Source of the DNA: Maea johnstoni
Lineage: Eukaryota; Annelida; Polychaeta; Spionida; Magelonidae
Direction: 5' to 3'
NCBI GenBank assembly: GCA_963942565.1
Contig: OZ012693.1
Span: forward strand, 6,888,884 to 6,952,883
Length of the DNA: 64,000 nucleotides
The translations under genes were made by a program, and so were the position numbers. Shown here piece by piece: positions 1 to 12,287 of this stretch (its first letter is position 1; the number at the start of each line of letters is the position of its first letter). The notes under the pieces were generated by a model. That model saw only the letters and a list, made by a program, of their open reading frames with translations. It searched no databases and was not told where the DNA came from.

Positions 1-1165
1 ATTACTGACAGATTTTATTGGGGCCTAAATTATCTTAAAGCTATGTACTTTTAACGAAACTCTGAGACTCTCCAGATAACATGGATTAGGAGAATTTTGA
101 AGAATAAAAAAGGTTGGAATATTTTCCCACATTACTAAATGATTAATGAAGTGTTGGTTTTTTGGGGTTTTTTTTTGGGGGGGGGGGGCGAGGTTGTCCA
201 GTGTTTTTTTTTTTGTAAACGGATCTTTTCTCTCGAATAAAAAAGTAAAAAAAAAGTTTTTAAAAAAGTAGAATGCAACTTCCTAGAATATAAATCAATT
301 AACGGAAAGCTCGTTAAGATGCGTGTACGTAGACAATTAAAAAAACAGGGCAAATATTACCTATCGTGCTTGACAAGATAACTTTGACTGGGAAATATTG
401 TTACAATAATTTTTCAAAGTATTCAACAAACCTCTCGAAATAAGGTTAACATGGGGAAAAGGTTTAAATGACGGTGTTACGGTTGATATCATAACATTAA
501 AGTGCATTTAAAATCCCGCAAAAACTACAAGAATGTGTTTTAAAAGATAAGTTCAATTCAAAATATGCATAATTGATTGATTGATTGTTTTTAACTAATA
601 ATGTTGCACATCAATAAAAAAAAGATTCAAAGTAACAAGAACTTGTGTATGTGTAGCTCTCTAAAAGTATATATTACGGAGAGAAATACTGTTACCGGTA
701 CATGTTATAGTGTGTTTGACAACGCATGAGGACTGCGGACGGATAAAGGTTCTTTTGTGAGTCAATACTTGTGAAATAGTTGAGTGTTCTACTTCCTGGT
801 CGGTAGACTCGGTTTGTATCGTCTTTCCAGGTTGGTAGACTCATCATCTCATGCCGATTCATTAGCCATCAGTTAAATGAAGAGCCGGCCATGTGATAGG
901 CGGCAAAATCGGATCTACCTTCCTGGTTGCTATGATTACAAAATAAACTTTGAAACAGTTTTCAAATACTCCGTCATGTATTAATTACTTCCAATTTCAA
1001 AATTTTAATGTAATCCATCTTGAGGTAATAAAAAAATCCTAGTTATTTTCGTCATTCTAAGTGTGTCTAATCCGAGATTTATCTTATTAAATTACATATC
1101 TCCAGGCGGCTGATCCTATTTCACACAGATCTCAACGCACGACAGGTGCATGAATGCCGTAAATA
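1..1165. other. Upstream non-coding DNA
   Basis: I see no gene in this stretch. It is AT-rich, with a G/T-rich low-complexity patch around 155-215 and an A-rich patch at 240-270. No coding frame with exon-like composition is present on either strand. It lies directly upstream of the first coding exon at 1304 and would contain distal promoter sequence for that gene. A short imperfect direct repeat about a 'ggtagactc' word occurs near 803-842. Confidence 0.5.
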
Positions 1166-1169
1166 ATGC

Positions 1170-1303
1170 ATGCTCCCTTCCACTCAACCTGCGGCCCGCG
1201 GAGCGCTCATGCAGAAATTCTTTCAAGTCCTTTATTTATAGTAACACCCTTGTCAGGCTTGTGTATTGTACCAAGGCAGGGATCGTACACTTCTGGCTTC
1301 AGC
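1170..1303 (+). promoter_or_regulatory. Putative promoter and 5' UTR of the PLC-delta-like gene
   Basis: Just upstream of the ATG at 1304 the composition changes to a locally GC-richer patch (1186-1212) with several CpGs, followed by a TTTATTTATA-type TATA-like run near 1229-1238. A TATA-like element about 65-75 bp before a strong-context ATG is consistent with a promoter and short 5' UTR. This is inference from composition and spacing. No transcript evidence is available. Confidence 0.3.
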
Positions 1304-1367
1304 ATGGCGGATAACAATCAAAACGGAGGGATGTATCATATACACAATCAAATACAGATTGTACAAA
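1304..1367 (+). CDS. PLC-delta-like gene, candidate coding exon 1
   Basis: ATG with strong context (A at -3, G at +4) starts a 21-codon frame beginning MADNNQNGG. It ends at a consensus donor GTAAGT in phase 1, with one extra base, A. Joining to an acceptor at 20508 supplies AT, gives an Asn codon and continues an open frame of 288 codons without a stop. No signal peptide or domain is visible; the peptide is polar and rich in Asn and Gln. Assignment to the downstream gene rests on phase agreement, position and strand. It would imply a first intron of about 19 kb. It could instead be the first exon of an unrelated gene. Confidence 0.5.
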
Positions 1368-1943
1368 GTAAGTACACCTTGTTCACTTCTAGTGGAAACA
1401 TGTTTACTTTAACTGCAACTTGGAAACTAAGGGGTATCGCTACTTAATTACTGCATACCTAACCCAGGCAAGTGGTGGTTGAATGGTCACCAGTCATGTA
1501 GGCCAGGGTACTTAAAATAGCCTAAACACAGTCATAGGGTACCCATTGTAAATATCGACCCTACTTCTGTCACGACTCTTGGGTAAAATCCAAAGTCACT
1601 AACCAGCTAACTCATTAGAAATCAAAAAGGCTTTTGGGAGAAGATTTAACTAAAACACAAATAACAATGACACAATAAAATCTTTGAGGTGCAAGCAATG
1701 TAAGGAGAATATTTGATTGAAAGAGAAATTTTAATCAGAACACTACCAACAAGCCTTAAATATTTTCTGAAATAATTCTTAATTTTCAAGTTTTTGTCAA
1801 ACTAGTATTATTGTTTCAGACAACAATTTTGAGAGGAACTTTTAGGCATGAATATGTTATTAAGTAATGTTTTTACACCCCCTAACTGCACCTCAGGCTG
1901 GTGATCAATGCTATATGTGTGTAGGAATGAGGAAGCAGAGGCA

Positions 1944-3093
1944 GGGCCAATTTCATTAAGCCACTTGATAGTTGATACCTGGTTTAAAGTTAAACCAGGT
2001 CACAACTTGAAGATAGACCAGGTATCAAAGTTAGGCCAATTTCATTAAGCACTAAGTACCTGGTCTAAAGTTGAACCAGGTCACAAATATGGGACTAACT
2101 TTAGACCAGGGGAGGGGTGGTTTATATCCTAGTAGGGTCTGGTCTAAATGTTTATATGGCTGATATAAAGGCTATTTTTGAGTATATAAACTGGAATTAG
2201 CATATACATAGCGATTTCATGATTATTCTGCTACAATCATAACTAAAACATGTTTCTTTTCAGAAAAAAAATCATGCTTGTAAATTTGCATATATTATGA
2301 GGTGCAGACGAATCTAACACATCTTTAATGCTAATAAATTTGTACAGATGACTTTTGTCATGTTTCCCAAAAAAATGCTTTTTGTCATAGATTTGTCAAC
2401 AAAAATGTCAGGTACCTCTCTCTTTGAAAAATCTCTCAAATAAAAAGAAAAAAAAACACATTTTGGGAGCAAACTAAGAAACTTGTCTTTATAGTAGTAA
2501 AATAAACCACTGGCATTTGCATTTTAAAGATATCTTGCTTCTACACGTACATATTGATATTCATAGATAGTTTGAGTGATGCTGATACACATGTCTTGAA
2601 TTGCAGAGTGAAGCATCTGACACATAAGTCAGAATAAATATCAAATCAATTAAAATTGACAATGGTAAATATTGCAATTGTATCAACTTTATTTTATATT
2701 CCATACTTTTTATTAGCATTTCACATCATAATTGCATACAATACATAATACATGTATTTTTCATTCCAAAGAAATAATACCCTACACTGGTCATCCACTA
2801 TAGATAGGCTTTGTTGAGGGAGTGAAGGTTTCTATTCTCTCAACATGGGGTCCTCTACTCATAGCCTTTGTTATACTGACCACAAGTCCTTGCCAATGCC
2901 CAAAATAGAGCAAAAACCAAGGCCTAGATAGTTGAGACTAGGTTTGGCTGTTACCTGGTACTAACTCATTTGATGAAATCGGACTAAAGTTAGGCTGGTT
3001 TAACTTCTGAACCAGGTAACAGCCGAACCAGGTATCAGAGTTGACACCTAGTCTAAGTTGGGTGGGTTTACCTCACCTTAATGAAATTGGCCC
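1944..3093. mobile_element. Non-autonomous DNA transposon with terminal inverted repeats
   Basis: A 17-bp word GGGCCAATTTCATTAAG at 1944-1960 is matched by its exact reverse complement at 3077-3093. Just inside both ends are further inverted motifs about ACCTGGT, TAAACCAGG and TTAACTT. Near-copies of the end word recur internally at about 2033, so the left subterminal region is partly duplicated. There is no coding capacity. A target duplication is not obvious, so the superfamily is unassigned; hAT-like or another DNA class is possible. Confidence 0.65.
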
Positions 3094-3390
3094 TTTAAGT
3101 CTAGAATAGTCTGAGATAACCACAAATGCCAATCATCAGATATGCAACTAGCAGATCTCGCTCAACAGCCTCGACACGACTCCTAGCCCAGGTGTTGACG
3201 TGAACCACTCAAAAGGTGCATTCTGCGCTTGTGTGTATGTAACCTCCTCCATAATATAAACAAATTCGAGAGCACTCGTTCATCAGCCTCCTATTGATGT
3301 CGGCAAGATTAGGCGTGTCTAGGGCTTTAAAATGGGCCCAATGCTAATTTATCTTGCGCCCAATCCATGTTTTCATCTAAGGCCAAGAAA

Positions 3391-3603
3391 AAAGTATTGT
3401 TTGTTTTCTGTAACGGTCAGAAAAAAATAGGGTAGGTAGGTCAAATAAAAAAGTTTTTTTTGCTTTATTTTTTTGGTCAAAAATGTGTGTTCTATGCATG
3501 TTTTACGTTGATTGGGAGTTGGGAGGGCAGAAAAAACTTTAGGGTAGATATTTTTTTGAATAAAAACTTCTTAGGGTAGGGTTACAGGAAACAAACAACT
3601 TAT
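3391..3603 (+). mobile_element. MITE family E, copy 1
   Basis: About 210 bp bounded by GTTTGTTTTCTGTAA and its inverted partner TTACAGGAAACAAAC. Interior blocks (GGTAGGTAGGTCA, a long T-rich run, GGTCAAAAATGTGTGT, TTTTACGTTGATTGGGAGT) recur in the same order at 26886-27087 and, reversed and interrupted, at 18066-18737. It has no coding capacity. Three recurrences in one window support a dispersed MITE. Confidence 0.7.
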
Positions 3604-4540
3604 TTTTAGGCCTAAGGTTCTCTCTCATCACTCCCATTGTGCTACCCACTAGATCTGTTAGGGAAGGATTAGAGAACTCAGTCTACTTTACTCTCTGTAA
3701 ACAAACATCTCTCCGGTACAAGATCATATTACTGTACATACCACAGGTAAACATGTCACATTTATTTTTTGAGGTATTAATAAAGAACTGCCTAGATTCC
3801 TATCCGAAGTTGGATGACATAATGCCGGTATAGATTTTGTTTTGAGCTGCTTTTGAGCTGCTGCTGTGCTTTAGATAAAGGATATTGACAATTGGGTCAA
3901 TAGAGGAAAGCAGCTTAGAGAAAGAAGAATTTGTTTCTAGGCTCAAGTAGGTGCACATATATTCCATGATAGGGCTCTATCATTTACTATTTATTTGACA
4001 ATATGCTGAACTGGTTCAATTTTATATTTTTTTAATTTGTTCACATGTTTTGTACATTCAATTTTTCAAAACAAAACATTCATGTGACCTGGTTCAAATT
4101 GGGTTCACCATTAATGATGACTAATACATCCACTAACTGCACTAACTTAGTCTAAACTTAAATATGCACTGACGTGCAATTCTTAATTACATTGCTGTTG
4201 ATGCCCTATTGTAGTGGGATTATTGTGTTTAGATGTAAGGCTTTAAATTGGATTAACCTTGAGTTCGCCCCTCTGTCTTGTACACAGATCTGCAGTCAAA
4301 GTGACAAAATATCCTCCCACATTTGCTAATTTTGTATGCATTATTTACTTCATTTTTACATGTGAACAGCATTGGGACATGCATCATTGTTGAGATATGC
4401 AGAACTAATTGGAATACAAATGAATGTTTTTGTTTTGATAAGGCACCATTCAAATGAGAGGAACTCTGATTTCAAGCTATGTATCACACTATTGAACCAA
4501 CTTGTAACCTTTCAACCATTATGTTATCCATGGATGATGT

Positions 4541-4658
4541 AATTGTTAATGCCCAAAGGATTCTCCGTTACCTGATAATGATGGACAACAAGGCAGAGCC
4601 GAGGTTTCCATTGTTATCAGATAATGGTATAATAGCAAGAGGGCATTGACTATTGTTA
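4541..4658. repeat. Short foldback (hairpin) element
   Basis: Imperfect inverted repeat: GTTAATGCCC near 4546 pairs with GGGCATTGAC near 4643, and CCGTTACCTGATAAT pairs with a later TTATCAGATAATGG, around a GC-richer centre AAGGCAGAGCCGAGG. It has the structure of a small foldback MITE. No second copy was noticed in this window. Confidence 0.45.
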
Positions 4659-5276
4659 AGTCTACCATTCATTCATTAAGCCCCTTTCACCAGGTAATTA
4701 ATGTATAGTGGAACATAGTCAAAAACAAACCTAGACCCCCCATGGCCATAGGGCATATACCCAATTACCCAAACAATGTTGGTTTGACCTAGAAATTTAG
4801 TCTAGATGTTAATACCTAAACATAATGTAGAGTTTAGAAAAAGGATACCCCAATGGTGAATTTTACAATGATAGACAACATCAAACGTGTTACATGGCAT
4901 CTTGTAAGAAGTTGCATCTTCTCGAAAGTACATTTTAAGTCCATACTTTATAGAATACTGAGGAAAAGAATATAATTCAAAATAAGGTAATTGACAAAAA
5001 CTATATTGGCTCTGGAGGAGTGCTGATAAGAGCTTTAGTGGCCTAGATGTCTTTCAGCATGAAGGAATAATTTTTTATCAACCGCAACAGAGAGAGGCCA
5101 AAAATGTCAGTTTGATTTAGACGGTAATTCAGCTATTTTGCATGTCAATGTAGGTTCAGTTTAACCCTACTCTCCATCCCTAGATGCAGCATATACCCAA
5201 AGGGCAGTTTGCAGAAGCAGAGGGGGTTCAAGGGATTGTTGAACCTCCATACACAATTTGAAACTTTGATTTTTGT

Positions 5277-5533
5277 TAACCTTAGTGCTGCCAATGTATA
5301 CAAGCAGTGTTGAGTGTTATACTGACCTTTGTACCTCCTCATCACATTTTAGAATGAAATAAACATGTCAATGTTAATAAATCTCCAACAGTATTAGTAT
5401 TTATTTCTTAATAGCGGGACTGGAAAATTTGTATTTCTTTATAAAATATGCGTGTCGGTGAGCTCATGAGCTCACGAGTGAAAAGGGTGGTGAGCTCATG
5501 AGTCCATCTCCCTCCCTGAGTGCAGCTCTACTT
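5277..5533 (+). repeat. Dispersed ~250-bp repeat F, copy 1
   Basis: This segment aligns along its length with 11455-11705, sharing the GTTGAGTGTT block, TTTGTACCT, AATGAAATAAACATGT, and a palindromic stretch of GAGCTCATGAG motifs before GTGCAGYTCTACTTA. It is non-coding. The class is unknown. Neither terminal inverted repeats nor a poly-A tail are clear. Confidence 0.55.
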
Positions 5534-5746
5534 AACGGTATGATAACAGTATGGAAAAGGCAACTAATAATCAATACCAACCTATGAATATTCCATTCAA
5601 CTATTTCTCAGCACGAAAGAAAGGATGTACATATTAATAATTCATGGAAGGCGTTAACTGAGCAATTCATCAATGTCTTTTTTCTGATGATCCAGATTAT
5701 TCACCAAGCCTTGGAAACAATGTAAACAAACATATCCCCAAATAGG

Positions 5747-6010
5747 ATCTTAGCCACTATTTAGAAAACTGGTGCCCAAAATTGGCATTTTATTTGAATT
5801 TTAAGCATCTTGTTCCTCAAGGGAGACCACAATATAAATTCTGAAGATGACCATAAATATCTATTAATTTATTGTGAAAAAATCATAATATCCTTCAGCA
5901 ATGTGATGGGATATCCAATTGTTTGCTTGAAATTGGCATTTTTTAAATTCCTCAGAAAATGGGTCCTGTTGTGGGAGCAAATGATACCCAGACACCCTGC
6001 TTGCTAAGAC
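5747..6010. mobile_element. MITE family D (CTTAGCCA termini), copy 1
   Basis: Begins with ATCTTAGCCACTATTT and ends with the inverted TTGCTAAGAC. The same end words bound 19652-20311, and one end occurs at 41934. The internal match 'ATGMYACCCAGACACCCTGC' near the right end recurs near 20284. It has no protein-coding content of note. Confidence 0.5.
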
Positions 6011-6121
6011 CCAGATTTGGCAAAGGATTCATATTTCAGTCAACTTGCTGGTTACTAGGAAAAGTCTTGCATTAAGTAATCTAGGCTACAACCAAACATG
6101 GGTTCTGTGTCTACTTGCTAT

Positions 6122-6334
6122 TTAACTCTTCCAATCCTGAGGCTACTTTCATACAAGGACGCAACGATTTTTGAAAAACATCTAAACCCTGTGTCCCTGT
6201 CGTGTTGGTATACATTGGATAGCTCTCACTGACTACTGTCAGATGGGTACCTATGTGCCAGGGTTTTAGTCATTTTTCATGTTTTTGCATTATTTTGTAT
6301 TGGTCAAATTGGCCACCAGCAGCATGAGGGTTGA
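6122..6334 (-). mobile_element. TTAA MITE family A, copy A1 (reverse)
   Basis: About 212 bp matching the family consensus: one end TTAACYCTTCCAATSCTRAGG, interior 'CTGTCATGTTGGTATTCATTGG' and 'GCCAGGGTTTCAGTCATTTTT'-like blocks, and the other end CACCAGCAGCATRAGGGTTRA. TTAA flanks with CCCTT termini resemble piggyBac-type non-autonomous elements. Confidence 0.75.
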
Positions 6335-6530
6335 TATACTTTTTAAACTTCCTTGATGCTACACTTACATACTGTTGTTAACCCATTCACATCTGGAGTA
6401 TACACACAAGCAGGGGCTGATCCTGAATATTAACTGTGCATATGTATGGGGTGTGTTTATTGCAATGGAGAGGTGACCTGTTGATATATCAAGTGTATGT
6501 ATCACAGGGCTCACTCGCTCAGGATAGTGT

Positions 6531-6741
6531 TTAACCCTTATGCTGCTGGTGGCTAATTTGGCCGATACAGAAGGACGCAAAAAACTGAAAAATGACTGAA
6601 ACCCTGGCAAATAGGTACTCATCTGATAGCACTCAATGAGAGCTTTCCAATGAATACCAACATGACAAGGTTTCAATGGTTTTCAGAAGGTTTGGCATCC
6701 TTGTGTTTAGACGAAAGTAGCCTCAGCATTAGAAGGGTTAA
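6531..6741 (+). mobile_element. TTAA MITE family A, copy A2
   Basis: Starts TTAACCCTTATGCTGCTGG and ends GAAGGGTTAA, in opposite orientation to the copy about 200 bp upstream. It is a full-length family member with TTAA at both edges. A stretch at 6375-6530 between the two copies begins TTAACCCATTCACATCTGG and resembles the start of the 15467-15735 element. Confidence 0.8.
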
Positions 6742-6819
6742 AGGTTGTGGCATAGGAATAAGTTACATACAAGAGTGTGGGTTTTTAGATGTTTATTTCT
6801 CTAGATCTAAGCCACATAA

Positions 6820-6900
6820 TTAGATAAGATAAGATAAGAAAATTTTATTTAAGTCTCACCCATAATAGAATTGTACAAACATGACACAGCAAGAACAATG
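6820..6900. repeat. GATAA-repeat / retroposon-like end
   Basis: A short AGATAAGATAAG repeat is followed by AAAATTTTATTTAAGTCTC and a lower-complexity stretch. Tails of this kind are common at 3' ends of non-LTR elements or SINEs, but I see no body. Low confidence. Confidence 0.25.
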
Positions 6901-7077
6901 GATGGTCAATTTTGACCTACAAGAGACTAAACAAGTGATGGCAAGTAGCAATACAGTGTAGAAGTAAGCATGCACTCAGCTAATTGGTCAAGCATGTCAA
7001 CCTATCAGAATATAGTAGGGTGACTTGTGCTTTGCATGTAATGAATGTCATTTTATGGATTGGACAATAAACTATTT

Positions 7078-7400
7078 ATCAACAACAACAACAACAACTG
7101 TGCAGTGTATACAGGACAACATAAATGAAAAAGGTTAGTTTATTAAACAATATCTAATTATAATAAACTGGCTTGATCACCTGGTAAGGTAATCGGTAAT
7201 CCTTATGGTGATGGTGGTTGTACCAAACAATATTAAAAAATATTAAACAATAGCTGTTAAACAATAGCTATTTAACAGTATTAAACAATAGCTAATTGGG
7301 CCACCTGGTAAGGTAATCCTGATGGTGATAGTGGTTGTACTAAACAATATTAAACAACAGCTATAAAAAATAGCTATTTAGCAGTATTAAACAATATAGC
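7078..7400. repeat. Degenerate AACAAT/TAGCTATTTA tandem repeat
   Basis: CAA-repeat near 7081-7097 followed by two roughly 130-bp near-copies containing 'ACCTGGTAAGGTAATC', 'GATGGTGATRGTGGTTGTAC' and runs of 'TTAAACAATAGCTA'. It is a non-coding tandem duplication with internal short-period repeats. Confidence 0.5.
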
Positions 7401-9284
7401 TAATTAAACTGAACTAACCAGTCCCTGGTTACCTGATATTTAGGTAATCCTGATGGTGCCTGACTGACTGGTATGACAACCCTGATTAGGCCCATTTTCT
7501 TCTACATGTACAGGCCATTCATGTATTTTTCTAATCTTCTAGCAGTTAAATTTGAATAAGGGCCTATGGTCATTTATGTGTTTAACAAAACTAAAGAAAA
7601 GTTGTAATTCCTAGCAAGAGAAGATCAATGTCCAACACATTCATTTGTAGAGAGGTCTTCATCAAAAACCCTTAAACCCCTATCTATCCGCATCCGTCAC
7701 TGGTTACATCTGTCATAATGAAAATATTAGGTCTAACATAGGTCATGAACATTCAGAGCAAAGAATGTTCTCATATTTTCTCACCAGTGGGCCGTAGGGT
7801 CTTAAGGGACCTTCATGGGTCTTTTAAGATCTCACAAAGAGTACATGAGTATTGGGCACATACCTTTTGTAATCTCATCATATATTTTTGAAGCTTTTGA
7901 GCTAGATAGTAATCCGGTTACCTTGCAAGCCTTGCTTAAATGTACTGACTAAACTAAGACTCAAGGTCATCTTTTACTTAATGTACAGATACGTAACCTA
8001 ATATAATTGATAAACTGTCAGTGTGCAAATACTTATACCCCAAGTGATGGGTGATATATTTTGTTTGGTATAAGACCCCTCTTTTGAAATATTAAGGGAC
8101 ACTTTCTTGTGAATTTTCCATGAAGGGATAAAAGTTCTGACCTTAGATTCATTACCTAGGTCATTGGAGAACTTTGAGGTTGATCACTGGAAAATAATAC
8201 ACTATTCATACCATGCCTTGTAATAATAGCTTGTTTCATGTTTATGATTGTTATAGGAGTTTCTTGCCCTGCTGATCAGTAATACTATTTTACTATTTTT
8301 GAACTATTTTAGAATTTAACTTTTAAGTATTTTTTGTGATAAAAGTTGAATTTAGGCAATATATGATTGGTGGATTCTAAAATAGCATACCTAAATTATC
8401 CAGGATCAAACATTAATCTGACTAAAAACTAAAGCATGTATAGAGATTTTTTGAAAGATATGATAACTTGTATGGGAAATATACCCACATTTGTTAATAA
8501 AACATATTTTTTCCGAGTTACCAGCAGTTGGGAGTGCTCATAGAATTATATCAGAAAAAATCTAGGTTAAGGCATATTTCTTGGCTCAATTCCCATGACT
8601 ATTGTAATTGACTTCTTCAAATGCAAATCACAATTGGGAATCAATTATGTATTGATTGCCATGCCCGTGGATTGCTAGTTAAAAGTCAATTTGTTGATTG
8701 CATGCTGTGGTTTTGTAGGAAAGCCTGAATTTTCTCAGTGAACGTTAGGTATAGTCTGCATGTCACAGTTCCATTCTTAGTGCCGTATTTCATTCATTAT
8801 AGATTGCCCTGTTACCCTGAGGACCTCGACTCAGCCAGCAAAGAGTGAGGGCGTCATATGAACATGCAACCTTTTAACTGACACAGCATAAAATTGCCAC
8901 AAATACTTTGCTCTATACTTTCTAAATATGTCAACTTCGTAAAAAGATATTATAAGTATCACTTCAATTTTAATGATAGGGCATTTTGCAAAAATAAAGG
9001 TCATACCATTTCATAATAAGGAGATTCCCATTAATGCTTCTTTTCTGAGTTTTGTAATGTCTATTTCAATACAATAAATCACCAGAAATGTTATGATTGC
9101 CTATGTTGGACATCTGCTTTAAAAAATCCAACTTATGCCCTTAGTACTTGGCCTTCTGTATAAATCCACCTGGGAAATTAGGATTTTGATTGATATCGAT
9201 TATTTTCTAGAGCGTTTTATATTGTATTTGTATTTGTAATATATTTTATGAATTTTATACAATTAGGCTGTTTTTCTATCATTG

Positions 9285-9480
9285 AACATAGTGTGTATTA
9301 TGTGGGATTTATGGTAGTGATTAGTGACAGCGAGCAGTCAGTGTGCAATGCCTTAGAGAGATTGGCCACTAAGGGAGGCCATGACATTTGTTTAAAATCA
9401 TGGTATTTAACTAGTGTCTGTATTATGTGGGACCTTTGGTAGCAGTTAGAGGCAGTTAAAGGCATATGTGATGCCCTTAT
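9285..9480 (+). repeat. Diverged outlying copy of the ~120-bp minisatellite
   Basis: Contains 'GTGTGTATTATGTGGGATTTATGG', 'GACAGCGAGCAGTCAGTG' and 'GTGCAATGCCTTAGA'-type words that recur in better-preserved form at 9905-10665. It is separated from the main array by a CGAT-rich insertion at 9499-9901. Confidence 0.5.
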
Positions 9481-9498
9481 AGACAGATCACTACTCTT

Positions 9499-9901
9499 TA
9501 GTGTTCGGAATCGGTCACAATTTTCAAGATCGATCATCGGTCCATCTGAAAGACCGATGATCGATTAATAATCCAAGTTGTTTATGCTCAGTTTTCCTTT
9601 GGTAGTCTTGGCTTGTTCAAGGGTTCTTGGCTCCATATTTGTAAAGGAACTTAAACTTACTCTCTTTAAATATACCCTTGAACTCCTTAGTTTTACTTGT
9701 TACAGTACTGCTTGATATTAATTAAGATTGTGCAGGCTTAAGTGGTGTCTCTCACTTGAACAAAAGGCTGTTTCTAGGTACAATTTATTTTTTCAAAAAA
9801 CTTTTAAAATAATCGATCTTATAAAATTGCAATCGATCATCAAAATCAGAGGTTGAATGTGCGATTAATCGGTATGTCCGATTAATCGGATGATCCCTAC
9901 T
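9499..9901. mobile_element. Possible hAT-like non-autonomous element (GATCGAT-rich)
   Basis: A 400-bp insert splits the surrounding minisatellite. Both ends are rich in CGATTAATCG and GATCGATCATCGG words in inverted arrangement, and the right edge reads GATTAATCGGATGATCCCTA. TAGGGATNATCCGATTAATC-type termini are familiar from hAT non-autonomous elements. I do not see a clear 8-bp target duplication. Confidence 0.4.
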
Positions 9902-9904
9902 ACT

Positions 9905-10665
9905 ATTGGCTACTGAGTATTCACTTCATGAAAGTTGCTTTTTCATTGCATGGTGTGATGTGGCAGTTTTAGACAGTAAGTAGTTGGTGTGCAATGCCCT
10001 AGACAGGTAAACTATCGGGCCATCCCTTCATGATATTTCTTCTATCATTGCGTGGTGTTTCTATTATTTTGTACCTTTTACAGTGGTTAGAGATAGTGAC
10101 CTGTCAGTGAACAATACAGTAGACAGTTCAGCAACCCTATCATGATATTTGCTTTATCACTGCTTGGTATTTCTATCATTTGGTACCTATGGCAGTGATT
10201 GGAGACAGTGAGCAGTCAGTGTGCAATACCCTAGACAGCTCAGCTATCGGGCAACCCTATCATGATATTTGCTTTATCACTGCTTGGTATTTCTATCATT
10301 TGGTACCTATGGCAGTGGTTGGAGACAGTGAGCAGTCAGTGTGCAATACCCTAGACTGATCAGCTATCGGGCAACCATATCATGATATTTGCTTTAATAT
10401 CACTGCTTGGTATTTCTATCATTTGGTACCTATGGCAGTGGTTGGAGACAGTGAGCAGTCAGTGTGCAATGCCCTAGACTGATCAGCTATGGGGCAACTC
10501 TATCATAATATTTGCTTTATCAATGCTTGGTATATCTATCATTTGGTACCTATGGCAGTGGTTGGAGACAGTGAGCAGTCAGTGTGCAATGCCCTAGACT
10601 GATCAGCTATCGGGCAACCCTATCATGATATTTGCTTTATCATTGCGTGGTGTTTCTGTTGTGTG
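9905..10665 (+). repeat. ~120-bp tandem minisatellite, about six copies
   Basis: The unit contains, in order, 'TTGGTACCTATGGCAGTGG', 'TTGGAGACAGTGAGCAGTCA', 'GTGTGCAATGCCCTAGAC', 'CAGCTATCGGGCAACCCTAT' and 'CATGATATTTGCTTTATCA'. The last four units (from about 10190) are nearly identical; earlier ones are diverged. The array ends in a diverged unit near 10660. It is non-coding and intronic. Confidence 0.85.
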
Positions 10666-11029
10666 GTGAGACTGTTAATAGAGGAAGGTTCAGTGAGTAA
10701 ATACAGGGTGGGGACCTACTATTTGTCAGTCTGTCACTTTACATCTGAATACAGGGAAAGTGGTTGTGTTGGTAACCCTCAATTAGGGTTTGCAATGAAA
10801 ATAAAATGCTTTACTGTTGATGTACCTTTTTAAAGTCATTAAATGACTATTAGGATTTATAACAGGATTTTTTTTCCAAAAAGAGCACAGCTAGAGATAA
10901 CAGAGCTATGATTTAGACTACAATAGCACTATTGTTATTTTGAGTTTTAATACTAGATGTGGAATTAATATTTAGACTAATATCTAGTCTCATCAAAGGA
11001 TATGCAAAATCAGCTTAAACCATCCCTTT

Positions 11030-11155
11030 GGTTTGAATTCCCGATTCGGCTTGTGAGAAAAAGCCTATGACTTGAGATCAGGCAGTGGTTTTCCCTGGGT
11101 ACTCCCGTTTCCTCTACTGGTTAGTCAAAAAGTGATGTTAAAACAAAATTCCAAA
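11030..11155 (+). mobile_element. SINE-like fragment
   Basis: Includes TTTGAATTCCCGATTCGGC, GTGGTTTTCCCTGGGTACTC and CCGTTTCCTCTACTGG, then AAGTGATGTTAAAAC. The 'TTTTCYCNGGGTACTCCNGTTTCCTC' theme is typical of tRNA-derived SINE bodies in many invertebrates. The head and tail are not well preserved. Another decayed relative may lie at 36275-36420. Confidence 0.45.
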
Positions 11156-11454
11156 ATGCCAGCATAAATGCTCAATTATAGAATGTTGATATAAAGGGTC
11201 TTCACATGCCACAAACTGAATCTAAACCCTGGAAGTGGTGATTGAGAGACAGCGAGCTCTGAGTGGCAATGCTTAGATGCCTTGGCTATCATGGTCAGGG
11301 CAGACCCATGTTAGCATTGACCTATATAGAGAGATCAAGTACTGAAGCCAGATGAGCCAAGCTCGAGCTGGAGTGGTCAACTCGTCTATGTAGGGAACAC
11401 AAACCTAACACAGACCACCTTCTTATTACTACTTATCACTGTCAAGTAGTCTTG

Positions 11455-11705
11455 TTTACAATCCCCAATGTATATAGGCATTGTTGAGTGTTGAACTGAT
11501 CTTTGTACCTGGCCAGCACATTTTAAAATGAAATAAACATGTAAGTGTTAACTAGTCTCCATAAGTAAGTATTCATTTCTTAATTCCTAGGTTGAATAAT
11601 AAATATTTATTAAAAAAGAATATGCTTCTGGAACTCATAAACTCATGAGTCGAAATGGTGGTGAGCTCATGGGTTGGTATCGCTTCGTGAGTGCAGTTCT
11701 ACTTA
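11455..11705 (+). repeat. Dispersed ~250-bp repeat F, copy 2
   Basis: Collinear with 5277-5533. The shared palindromic CTCATGAG words and the terminal GTGCAGTTCTACTTA are intact. It has no coding capacity. Confidence 0.55.
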
Positions 11706-12046
11706 TATAGACTAGAATAGAGCACAGTAAGAGCTAGGGGATAGGCTAATTTGGTATGATAATAGAGTGGGCTGGGTCAGACATTTTGGACACTGGTCAA
11801 GGTATTTGACCATTGTCCTGTTCATAGGCAGGTCAGGTTGGTTCCCATACAGACAGTGAGGGCAGTGAAGCGTTGGATAAATTAGGATGAGTTGAGGCCA
11901 TTCATGCTGACAGCTCTTATCAGTCGTCTCTGCATTCACTTGACTTCCAAAAATAACTCAGTTATAACATTTAACATCACTTGATTATTATTTATTAGAT
12001 CATGTTACAGATCTGTACGATGAACATTTTCACTTTAAATATGGTT

Positions 12047-12260
12047 TTAACCCTTCCAATTCCAAGGCTACTTTTGTCCATAGCACAAGGAAGAACAAAG
12101 ATTTTTGAAACCATCTACACCCTGTCATGCTGGTATTCATTAGATAGCTTTCGCTGAGTACTCTCAGATGAATACACAAGTGTCAGGGTTTCAGTCATTT
12201 TTCAGGTTGTTTGTATCTGTTCGTATTGGCCAAATAAGCCACCAGCAGCATAAGGGTTAA
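12047..12260 (-). mobile_element. TTAA MITE family A, copy A3 (reverse)
   Basis: Full-length member with TTAACCCTTCCAATTCC at the left and ATAAGGGTTAA at the right. Followed 27 bp later by another same-orientation copy with a similar flank, so the two probably arose by tandem duplication rather than two insertions. Confidence 0.8.
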
Positions 12261-12287
12261 AGTACTTTAAAGTTATTGCCAGAATAG

